A stretch of DNA of 42,876 nt from an uncultured Prevotellaceae bacterium. GTDB taxonomy: Bacteria > Bacteroidota > Bacteroidia > Bacteroidales > Bacteroidaceae. The notes beneath the pieces are model-generated. The model was not told where the DNA came from and made no database searches. It saw only the letters and a program-made list of their open reading frames with translations. Position 1 is the first letter of the stretch; every line of letters starts with the position of its first letter. Location of the stretch: positions 1-42,876 of the forward strand of contig CADBAG010000027.1 of NCBI GenBank assembly GCA_902792635.1, in the 5' to 3' direction. The translations under genes were made by a program, and so were the position numbers. Positions 1 to 7,676 of this stretch are shown piece by piece.

Positions 1-819
1 TTCAGCGGCGTACCCACCAGAGCCCGTCTGGCCAAGGACGGCGACGGCAAGTTCCACTTCGCCGACGGTCTGACCTTCCAGCTCCTCGACAACATCGATG
101 CCGCCAATCCTAAGGACATCACCAGCGCCGAGGGCATCACCTTCATGGTGGGCGAGGTGGAAGCGGTTGACTTCGAAGGCAACACCTTCTACCAACTCAA
201 CAAAGAGACACTCGTGCCCCTGGCCGACTTCCTCGCCGACGCACACCTGGGCAACTACGCCATCTGCGCCGTGGCATCGACCGGTGAATACGACGGAAGT
301 TTCTCTTCTGGCAGGATCGAGCTCTTCCAGGGCTACGAGGTAGAGGTGGCCGCCAAGGAGTTCATCACCTACTATAAGGACGAGCCCCTCTACGTGGAGG
401 ACGAGGCCGCCGAGCTCTACACCATCGAGAGCGTAAACGGCGACAAGGTCATCCTCCTCATCCCATGCGCCGAGCCCGACATGGCCATCACCGTAGCGCC
501 TGAGTTCCAGGGCACCCTGACCGGCACCACCATCGCCGCCAGCACCGAGGGCCAGACCAACTACGCCTTCAACGGCAAGGCCTTCGTCTTCGTGAAGGAT
601 GCCATCGAGGTAGGCCCCAACAAGGCATGGCTGAGCATCAACAACTCGAATGCACGCATGATCAACCTCGTATTCGACGAGACCACGAAGATTACGAACA
701 CGAATCTCACGAATCTCACGAATGGCAACTGGTACGACCTGAACGGCCGTAAGCTCGATAAGATGCCGACGAAGAAGGGCGTGTATATCATGAACGGACG
801 CAAAGTGGTTGTGAAGTGA
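1..819 (+). CDS. Secreted/surface protein, 3' part only
   Basis: The reading frame is open from base 1, so the start lies outside the window and at least 272 residues are visible. I do not recognise a catalytic domain; the visible part is acidic, beta-rich-looking sequence without membrane segments. The last 30 residues (WYDLNGRKL, then GVYIMNGRKVVVK) match the tail of the protein encoded at 1083-5033. This tail type is common on secreted proteins of Prevotella and resembles a shortened C-terminal sorting-type module; export by type IX secretion is inference only. Just before the tail is a short repetitive stretch (TNLTNLTNG) encoded by tandem ACGAATCTC-like units. The neighbour downstream shares both this tail and the palindromic element that follows, suggesting duplication of the 3' cassette. 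Confidence 0.75.
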   Translation, partial: FSGVPTRARLAKDGDGKFHFADGLTFQLLDNIDAANPKDITSAEGITFMVGEVEAVDFEGNTFYQLNKETLVPLADFLADAHLGNYAICAVASTGEYDGSFSSGRIELFQGYEVEVAAKEFITYYKDEPLYVEDEAAELYTIESVNGDKVILLIPCAEPDMAITVAPEFQGTLTGTTIAASTEGQTNYAFNGKAFVFVKDAIEVGPNKAWLSINNSNARMINLVFDETTKITNTNLTNLTNGNWYDLNGRKLDKMPTKKGVYIMNGRKVVVK

Positions 820-828
820 GAGAGTAAT

Positions 829-1050
829 GGGTCGCTTCGCTCAAAATTATAAAAAAATTGAATCAAAAAATTGTAAAAGGAGTGCTCTTCGAGCAGAAAT
901 CCAACAAATCTGACCAAATCGAACAGAATATATTTTGATAGATTTGAATAAATTTGAAAGATTTCTCCGACGATAGTCGGACTCCAAAAAAAGAAAAGCT
1001 CTTATAATTTTTGAAATAAATTTTCTTATAATTTTGAGCCGAAGGCGACC
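829..1050. repeat. Long imperfect palindromic intergenic element, copy 1
   Basis: The left arm begins GGTCGCTTCGCTCAAAATTA and the right arm ends with its near reverse complement (TAATTTTGAGCCGAAGGCGACC region, 1030-1050). Inside lie matched sub-elements in mirror order: GGAGTGCTCTTCGAGC with AGAAATC on the left, and GATTTCTCCGAC...GTCGGACTCC on the right. Each carries a small hairpin (GCTCttcGAGC; TCCGACgataGTCGGA). The whole fills the gap between two surface-protein genes and recurs at 5046-5413. It may act as a terminator or processing structure; no promoter is obvious. Confidence 0.75.
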
Positions 1051-1082
1051 AAAAGAAAAGATAACAATAAAACAATATATCT

Positions 1083-4000
1083 ATGAAAAGGAAATTATTT
1101 AGTTTGCTCGTGCTGCTGGTGACGGCAGTGACGGGCGCGTGGGCGGACGTCGCTCCGACCTACGACCTCAAGGTGGGCACGAACGCTCAGGGTAGCGTGA
1201 AGTTCTACGTGGCAGAAACTGAAGTGACAAAGGCTGAGGAAGGCGCCACCGTAACGGTAGCGATTGAGCCCAACACGGGCTGGAGCACCGGAAGCATCAA
1301 GGGCCTGTGGTACGCCGCTGGCAGCGCCGTGAAGGCTCCCAAGCGCGTACAGAGTAACATCGACCTGCTGAAGGACTTTGAGCTGGAGCCCGTAGAGGGC
1401 AACCCCAATGCCTTCACCTTCGTGATGAAGCGCGCCAATGCCGAAATCTCGGTGAGCTACCGCAAGTTGCTGACGCACACCGACATCAGCTTCGAGGACA
1501 TCGCAGCCGTGACCTACACCGGTCAGGCACTGACACCCGACGTCACAGTGAAGGACGGACAGACCGTTCTTACCAAGGACACCGACTTCAGCGTGAACTA
1601 CGAGAGCAACGAGAACGTCGGCACGGGTAAGGCCACCATCGTGGGTATCGGCAACTACAGCGGACAGGTGGAGAAGACATTCACCATCAACAAGGCCGAC
1701 ATCACACCTACGGCTCCCACAGCCATGACACAGCTGACCTTCAACGGACAGGCGCAGACGCTCATCAGCGCCGGTAGCATTGCCGGCCCAGGCAATATGG
1801 AGGCATGCGAGATGCAGTACTCGCTGGACGGACAGACCTATGCCAAGGAGCTGCCTACAGCTGTCAACGCAGGAAGCTACACCGTATTCTACAAGGTGGT
1901 GGGCGATGCCAACCACAACGGCGTGGACGCACAGTTTATCAATGTGGCCATCTACAAGGCTGCGCTGACCAACGTGCTGCTGGAGGCATCGACCCTGACC
2001 TACAACCAGCAGGAGCAGTCGCCCGTGATCACCAGCGTGAAGGCCGGTGAACTGGTGGTGCCCGCAACTGACTATACCGTTTCTGGTTCTGCCACCAACG
2101 TAGGTACTTACACCATGACCGTTATGGCCAAGGAGAGCGCTGATAACTTCACGGGTACGGCAACGGCTCAGTACAGCATCGTGGCTGCCGACGCCAACCT
2201 GTTCAACATCACGCTGGGCACGAGCACATTTACCTTTAACGGCACAGAGCTGAAGCCCACCGTAACCGTAAAGGACGGCGAGGCTACCCTCGTGGAGAAT
2301 ACCGACTACACGCTGGCTTTCACCAACAACGTGAACGTGGGTACGGCTACCGTTACCGCAACGGGTATCGGTAACTACAGCGGCACGAAGACCGCTACCT
2401 ATGCCATCATCAAGGCTGACATCACACCGACCGCTCCTACTGCACAGACCGGACTCGTCTATACCACCCAGCCACAGGCGCTGATTGCTGCCGGACAGGC
2501 CGAGGGCGGTGAGATGCAGTACTCACTCGACAACGAGACTTGGAGCACGAACATTCCTACTGGCACCGAAGCCAAGGAATACACCGTTTACTACAAGGTG
2601 GTGGCCGATGCCAACCACAACGACGTGGCTGCACAGAGCTTCAAGGTGACCATCGAACAGGCCACCCTGACCGCCGCTACGCTGACCGAGACGAACTTCA
2701 TCTACAACCAGCAGGAGCAGACCGCACTGGTGGCTATCGTCAGCGCCGGAGCTATCACCGTTCCCGATGCAGGCTACGAGATTGCCGACAACAAGGCAAC
2801 GAACGTGGGCAACTACACCGCCACGCTGACCGGTAAGGGCAACTTCAAGGGCTCTGTAACCGCAAACTGGAGCATCGTGGCTGCCAACGCCAACCTGTTC
2901 AACATCACGCTGGGCACAAACGAGTACACCTACGACGGCACAGCCAAGACGCCTACCGTAACCGTTAAGGACGGAGAGGCTACCCTCGTGGAGAATACCG
3001 ACTACACGCTGGCTTACACCGCCAACACGAACGCCGGAACCGCTACCGTTACCGTAACAGGTAAGGGCAACTACAGCGGCACAAAGACGGCTACCTTCAC
3101 CATCAAGACCGCCGACATCACCCCGACAGCTCCTACAGCAAAGACAGGACTGGTGTTCAACGCACTGCCTCAGACGCTGATTTCCGCAGGTAGCGCCGAG
3201 GGCGGCGAGATGCAGTACTCTCTCGACAACGTGAACTACTCTACTTCTCTGCCTTCTGGCTTCGAGGCCAAGGAATACACCGTTTACTACAAGGTGGTGG
3301 CCGATGCCAACCACAACGACGTGGCTGCACAGAGCTTCAAGGTGACCATCGCACAGGCCGAACTGACCGAGCTGATACTGGCTCAGACCACTCTGACCTA
3401 CAACCAGCAGGAGCAGACCGTGGCCGTGGCAAGCGTGAAGGCAGGCAATCTGCCTGTGGCTGCCGACAGCTACGAAGTGAGCGGCAATAAGGGCACAAAC
3501 GTAGGCGAATACACCGTAACCGTTACAGGTAAGGGCAACTTCAAGAACACGGCTACTGCCAAGTTCACCATCGTTCCTGCCGAGGCCGAGGCTGAGTTCG
3601 AGATTACGCTGGGCACAACCGAGTACATCTACGACGGCACAGCCAAGACGCCTACCGTAACTGTGAAGGACGGTTCAGCCGTTCTTGTCGAGGGCACCGA
3701 CTACACGCTGGCCTACACCGCCAACACGAACGCCGGAACCGCTACCGTGACCGCAACAGGTAAGGGTAACTACAGCGGCACGCAGACGGCTACCTTCACC
3801 ATCAAGCCCGCTACGCTGACCAGCGTAACGCTCGCTCAGACAGAGTTCCAGTTCAACCTGTTTACACCGGTGGCTCAGACAGCAGGCATCGCTGAGGTGA
3901 AGGCTGGCAACCTGATTGTTCCTGCCGAACAGTACGATGTGGAGGGCAACACGCAGACCGAGCCGGGCACGTACACCGTGACCGTAACGGGTAAGACCAA

Positions 4001-5033
4001 CTTCCAGGGCAGCGTAACGGCCGACTTCGTCATCAAGGACCAAGTGGTTGACGGCGAAGGCGAGAAGACCGAGAGCGGCGAGGAAGTGGACGACATCGAT
4101 ATGACCGTGAGCGTGGTGGACCGCACCCAGCAGACACTGAGCATCGACAACATCACCGAGGGCACACCTAGCACCGAGGGTATCACCGTGGAGATTCCTG
4201 CCACTATCAACGGCTGGCAGGTGGTGAGCGTAGGTGCTAACGCTATGGCTGGCCTGAACAACGTGACCGACATCATCATGCCCGACACGGAGAAACCTAT
4301 CGAGATTGAGGCAGGCGCATTCCCCGGCACAGCCACCATACACACCACACTGGCTATGCTCGATGACTATGCTCTGATGGCAAGTCTGAAGGACAACTAC
4401 GAGGGCACGAAGGTGGTTTGCACCGTAACTCCCGTGAACAAGTACTGGACACTGGGTACTGGTTGCGACGTCATCATCCCCGAGGGCATCGACGTATATA
4501 CCGTGCAGGTGAAGAACACTGCCGAGGTGGCTACGGAGATTGTGCCCGAAGACCAGCTGAAGTACGGCAACGAGCGCATCATCAAGGCTAACAACGGCGT
4601 GCTGCTGCTTGGCACAGCCGGACAGACCTACGACCTGGTGGCCTACAGTGGACGCATCGCCAGCGGTATGCCCGTGGCAACGAGCGACAACAAGGACTAT
4701 GGTCAGAAGAACTGCCTGGAGCCCGTCATCGAGAAGAAGCACTACGACAGCGGTCATTACTTCGTGCTGCAGAACAACGAGTTCCACGCCATCCTGGCTG
4801 AGGGCGACGAGGTGAAGGTGCCTGCCGGCAAGGCTGTGCTGCACCTGGGCAACGAGCAGGCAGGCGCTAACGCCCGCGTGCTGAAGATCGACGATTCTGC
4901 TACAGGAGTTAAAGAAGTTATCGAAGTTAACGGAGTTAACGACGGTAGGTTCTATGACCTGAACGGTCGCCGCGTCTCTAAGCCAACCAAGGGAATGTAT
5001 ATCCTGAACGGACGCAAAGTAGTCGTTAAGTGA
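1083..5033 (+). CDS. Large secreted multi-repeat Ig/MBG-like surface protein
   Basis: A 1316-residue protein with a signal peptide (MKRKLFSLLVLL...GAWA, cleavage near residue 22), then a region resembling bacterial-repeat modules (about 23-125). Next comes an array of three module types: A (TYDGTAKTPTVTVKDG...GNYSGT) near 132-203, 371-445, 604-677 and 838-908; B (ADITPTAP...EYTVYYKVV) near 204-293, 446-528 and 678-758; and C (LTYNQQEQ...GNFKG) near 294-370, 530-603, 759-833 and 909-988. The order is therefore A-B-C three times, then A-C. Residues 990-1290 form an acidic linker followed by a stretch with BspA-like repeat flavour (IPATINGWQVVSVGANAMAG). The tail YDLNGRRV...GRKVVVK matches the preceding gene. 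Modules are near identical at DNA level. Probably an adhesin or matrix-type surface protein; the ligand is unknown. Confidence 0.85.
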   Translation: MKRKLFSLLVLLVTAVTGAWADVAPTYDLKVGTNAQGSVKFYVAETEVTKAEEGATVTVAIEPNTGWSTGSIKGLWYAAGSAVKAPKRVQSNIDLLKDFELEPVEGNPNAFTFVMKRANAEISVSYRKLLTHTDISFEDIAAVTYTGQALTPDVTVKDGQTVLTKDTDFSVNYESNENVGTGKATIVGIGNYSGQVEKTFTINKADITPTAPTAMTQLTFNGQAQTLISAGSIAGPGNMEACEMQYSLDGQTYAKELPTAVNAGSYTVFYKVVGDANHNGVDAQFINVAIYKAALTNVLLEASTLTYNQQEQSPVITSVKAGELVVPATDYTVSGSATNVGTYTMTVMAKESADNFTGTATAQYSIVAADANLFNITLGTSTFTFNGTELKPTVTVKDGEATLVENTDYTLAFTNNVNVGTATVTATGIGNYSGTKTATYAIIKADITPTAPTAQTGLVYTTQPQALIAAGQAEGGEMQYSLDNETWSTNIPTGTEAKEYTVYYKVVADANHNDVAAQSFKVTIEQATLTAATLTETNFIYNQQEQTALVAIVSAGAITVPDAGYEIADNKATNVGNYTATLTGKGNFKGSVTANWSIVAANANLFNITLGTNEYTYDGTAKTPTVTVKDGEATLVENTDYTLAYTANTNAGTATVTVTGKGNYSGTKTATFTIKTADITPTAPTAKTGLVFNALPQTLISAGSAEGGEMQYSLDNVNYSTSLPSGFEAKEYTVYYKVVADANHNDVAAQSFKVTIAQAELTELILAQTTLTYNQQEQTVAVASVKAGNLPVAADSYEVSGNKGTNVGEYTVTVTGKGNFKNTATAKFTIVPAEAEAEFEITLGTTEYIYDGTAKTPTVTVKDGSAVLVEGTDYTLAYTANTNAGTATVTATGKGNYSGTQTATFTIKPATLTSVTLAQTEFQFNLFTPVAQTAGIAEVKAGNLIVPAEQYDVEGNTQTEPGTYTVTVTGKTNFQGSVTADFVIKDQVVDGEGEKTESGEEVDDIDMTVSVVDRTQQTLSIDNITEGTPSTEGITVEIPATINGWQVVSVGANAMAGLNNVTDIIMPDTEKPIEIEAGAFPGTATIHTTLAMLDDYALMASLKDNYEGTKVVCTVTPVNKYWTLGTGCDVIIPEGIDVYTVQVKNTAEVATEIVPEDQLKYGNERIIKANNGVLLLGTAGQTYDLVAYSGRIASGMPVATSDNKDYGQKNCLEPVIEKKHYDSGHYFVLQNNEFHAILAEGDEVKVPAGKAVLHLGNEQAGANARVLKIDDSATGVKEVIEVNGVNDGRFYDLNGRRVSKPTKGMYILNGRKVVVK

Positions 5034-5045
5034 GAGTGATTTAAG

Positions 5046-5413
5046 GGTCGCTTCGCTCAAAATTATAAAAAAATTGAATCAAAAAATTATAAAAGGAGTG
5101 CTCTTCGAGCAGAAATCTGACAAATCTGACCAAATCGAACAGAATATATTTTAAACACGAATTGCCACAAATTGAACACGAAGGCCGAAGGGCTCGCGAG
5201 CGACAGCGAGAACGAAGTGGCAATTATCCATGAATTAATTATATGAGAAATTATATGGGCAATTAAATGACAATTACATGTTAAAAGAAAAAGATTTTGT
5301 AAGATTTGATAAAATTTGAAAGATTTCTCCGACGACAGTCGGACTCCAAAGAAAGAAAAAATTCTTATAATTTTTGAAATAAATTTTCTTATAATTTTGA
5401 GCCGAAGGCGACC
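5046..5413. repeat. Long imperfect palindromic intergenic element, copy 2 with apex insertion
   Basis: This repeats the arms of the element at 829-1050 almost base for base (GGTCGCTTCGCTCAAAATTA ... GAGCCGAAGGCGACC). It differs by an extra stretch of about 140 bases at the apex (about 5154-5295). The extra stretch has its own inverted repeat, AATTGCCAC near 5160 against GTGGCAATT near 5217, enclosing a GC-rich TCGCgaGCGA hairpin. It occupies the gap between the repeat protein and the OmpA-family gene. Confidence 0.75.
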
Positions 5414-5442
5414 AAACAAAGAAATATAATGAATTCAAGTAT

Positions 5443-6597
5443 ATGAAAAAAAGAGTATTGATTCTGGTACTGTTCTGCATGACGCTGACAGGCGTGCAGG
5501 CACAGACAAGAGACACGGTGGCATTCCAGCCGCACTGGTTCGTCCAGCCCCAGGTGGGCGTGGGCTACCACGTGGGCGAAGCCAAGTTCTCGAAGCTGCT
5601 GTCGCCTGCTGCCGCGCTTAGCGTGGGCCGTCAGTTCTCGCCGGTGTTCGGACTACGCCTCGGCGCATCGGGCTGGGAGGCTCGCAACTGGCAGACACAC
5701 CCCGTGGCAGAGTATAAATGGAACTATGTGCAGGCCAACCTTGACGCCACACTGTCGCTGACCAACCTCATCTGGGGCTGGGATGCCGACCGCAAGTGGA
5801 ATGTCTATGGACTGGCCGGCGTAGGTCTGAACATTGCGTTCAAGAACGACGACGCGAATGCCCTGAAGGCTATCAACGAGAGCACGGGCATACCTGCACT
5901 GGCCAACGGTGGCTTCGAGAAGCTGTGGGACGGCACGAAGTTGTTCCCCGCCGGTCGCTTGGGTGCCGGCATCGAGTACGCCCTCTCTGAGCGCGTGGCC
6001 CTTGGCCTGGAATATAACGCCAACGTGTTGGCCGACAAGTGGAACTCGAAGAAGGGTAAGAAGGATAACCTCGACTGGCAGCAGAACCTGCTGGTGGGCG
6101 TGAAGATTGCGCTGGGCAAGACGCGCAAGCACATCACCATAGAGGAGCCCGCGCCCGTGGTAGAGCAACCGAAGCCCGTGGTGGAGCAGCCAAAGCCCGT
6201 AGTAGAGCCCAAGCCCGTGGTGAAGGAAGAGCCGAAGCCCGTGGTGGAAGAGACCCAGGCCGTGATGGAGAAAGAGCCTGAGTTGACGGAGGAGAAGGTG
6301 TACTTCGCTTTTGCATCGTCGCGCATCCAAGCCTCTGAGGAGTCGAAGATCGACGAGATTGCCAACTACATGAAGGCGCATCCCGACAAGCACCTCACCG
6401 TGACAGGCTGGGCCAGCCGCACCGGTAAGTGGGAGTACAACCTGAAACTCTCGCGCTGGCGTGCCAATGCCGTGAAGAAGGCCCTCGTGGCCCGTGGCAT
6501 CGATGCCTCACGCATCAAGACCGAGGGTAAGGGCGAACGCGGCAAGGGCAACGACAAGGAAGACCGAGCTGCGGTAGCCGTTACAATTGAGAATTAA
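5443..6597 (+). CDS. OmpA-family outer membrane protein with N-terminal beta-barrel
   Basis: A 384-residue protein with a signal peptide (MKKRVLILVLFCMTLTGVQA, cleavage before QTRDT). Residues about 25-230 look like an eight-stranded barrel, with alternating aromatic and hydrophobic segments and glycine-rich turns. Residues about 237-276 form a proline-rich linker of repeated PVVEQPKP units. Residues about 283-384 are an OmpA-like peptidoglycan-binding domain, recognised from YFAFASSRI, the VTGWASRTG segment, NLKLSRWRANAVKKAL and GKGERG. It would anchor the outer membrane to peptidoglycan. The gene follows the palindromic element directly and is separated from the next lipoprotein gene by only 78 bases, so co-transcription is likely. 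Confidence 0.88.
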   Translation: MKKRVLILVLFCMTLTGVQAQTRDTVAFQPHWFVQPQVGVGYHVGEAKFSKLLSPAAALSVGRQFSPVFGLRLGASGWEARNWQTHPVAEYKWNYVQANLDATLSLTNLIWGWDADRKWNVYGLAGVGLNIAFKNDDANALKAINESTGIPALANGGFEKLWDGTKLFPAGRLGAGIEYALSERVALGLEYNANVLADKWNSKKGKKDNLDWQQNLLVGVKIALGKTRKHITIEEPAPVVEQPKPVVEQPKPVVEPKPVVKEEPKPVVEETQAVMEKEPELTEEKVYFAFASSRIQASEESKIDEIANYMKAHPDKHLTVTGWASRTGKWEYNLKLSRWRANAVKKALVARGIDASRIKTEGKGERGKGNDKEDRAAVAVTIEN

Positions 6598-6675
6598 GAG
6601 TTAAGCGCTCGGCTATGCCGCTTTTACAAAGGCGGAACGCCGACTAAAAGAATTAAGAATTAAAAGACAAGCAAT
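6598..6675. repeat. Hairpin-rich short intergenic spacer
   Basis: Between two AATTAAGA-type borders (GAATTAAGAGTTAAG at the left, GAATTAAGAATTAAAAG at the right) lie three small stems: CGGCtatGCCG, CCGCTTTtacAAAGGCGG (one mismatch) and CGGaacGCCG. The spacer sits between the ompA-like gene and the lipoprotein gene. Its make-up resembles the other palindromic spacers in this window but is not a copy of them. Confidence 0.5.
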
Positions 6676-7425
6676 ATGAAAAAAGTATTTTTTGCATTGA
6701 TGATGCCCGCACTGATGCTGGGCGCAGTGTCCTGCACAGACTATCAGGACGATATTGACAAGCTGGGTGCCGAGAATGATGCCCTGCGCAGTTACAACAA
6801 CCAGACCATCTCACAGTTGAACTCCGTGGTGTTCCAGACCGAGGACGGCCTGAACCAGATTACCGTGGACCAGCCCAACGCTACCACCATCGTCTATGAG
6901 GTGGAGCCGAAGGAACTGGCCACCACGCTGGCTGCTGACATCACCCGTCTGAGCTTCGTGAGCCAGCACGGTGCCGCCATGGCCATCACCGCCGCTGCAG
7001 GTGACGATACGAAGGGTACCCTGACCATCACCGCTACGCCCAGCGGCTTCGACGGCAGCAAGACATATAGTCTGTCACTGCTCTATAAGGAGGATGGTCG
7101 CTCGTACCAGACCGCCTACACGCCGGTGTATGTCATCACGCATACCACCGCTGGTGGTAAGTATGCCGTGGGTGCCAGCTATCAGCTGAGCGCTGTGTTC
7201 ACTCCTGCCTACATCACCGAGACCGACGTGACCTGGAGCGTGGACGATACCACACTGGCCACCATCAGTGAGGACGGTGTGCTCACCCCGATTAAGAACG
7301 GCACCGTGACCATCACCTGCACATCGAAGGACAACCCCGCAGTGAGTGCCACTGTCACCATTGAGATTACTGGCGGCAACATCCCTCTGGACGAGGGTGG
7401 CGTCAGTCAGGGTGGCGCAGAATAA
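6676..7425 (+). CDS. Ig-like (BIG2-type) lipoprotein
   Basis: 249 residues. The N-terminus MKKVFFALMMPALMLGAVSC is a lipoprotein signal with lipobox LGAVSC and Cys20 as the probable lipidated residue. A short coiled-coil-like stretch follows (DIDKLGAENDALRSYNNQTI). Residues about 165-235 fit a bacterial Ig-like group 2 fold: TWSVDDTTLATISEDGVLTPIKNGTVTITCTS is the characteristic 'value, belief, general rule' pattern of BIG2 domains. The middle part is not recognised. Probably a cell-surface lipoprotein of unknown ligand. It is last in the apparent operon with the OmpA-family gene and is followed by a strong terminator. Confidence 0.8.
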   Translation: MKKVFFALMMPALMLGAVSCTDYQDDIDKLGAENDALRSYNNQTISQLNSVVFQTEDGLNQITVDQPNATTIVYEVEPKELATTLAADITRLSFVSQHGAAMAITAAAGDDTKGTLTITATPSGFDGSKTYSLSLLYKEDGRSYQTAYTPVYVITHTTAGGKYAVGASYQLSAVFTPAYITETDVTWSVDDTTLATISEDGVLTPIKNGTVTITCTSKDNPAVSATVTIEITGGNIPLDEGGVSQGGAE

Positions 7426-7460
7426 GCATAAACAATAGGTATTAAGTAAAGGATAACAAC

Positions 7461-7500
7461 AAAGCCTCTCTGCCAACAATGTGGCGGAGAGGCTTTTTTA
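7461..7500 (+). terminator. Rho-independent terminator after lipoprotein gene
   Basis: Stem AGCCTCTCTGCC paired with GGCGGAGAGGCT (one G-U-type mismatch), loop AACAATGT, followed by TTTTTTA. It lies 36 bases after the stop codon. Confidence 0.9.
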
Positions 7501-7616
7501 CTCAGTGCAAAGATATAAATAAAAAGCAGAACCATCAAACATTTTAAAAAAGATATAGGTAGTCTTGTTTTTGTGGCTTAAAAACAAAACAAATTCTAAG
7601 TACGGGGCATAAGTAA

Positions 7617-7656
7617 CAAAAAAAAGAGCGCAACTCCCGAATGGAATTGCGCTCAA
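7617..7656 (-). terminator. Rho-independent terminator after ppdK
   Basis: On the minus strand GAGCGCAATTCC pairs with GGAGTTGCGCTC around loop ATTCGG, followed by a run of eight T. It is placed 20 bases beyond the ppdK stop. Confidence 0.9.
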
Positions 7657-7676
7657 AATTTATTGTAGAGTTTTAC

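Noticed and set aside
3675-5060. A 461-codon minus-strand frame opposite the repeat protein, and similar ones at 1095-1916 and 2523-3314
   Set aside because: Their repeats mirror the modules of the sense protein; composition is typical of antisense frames.
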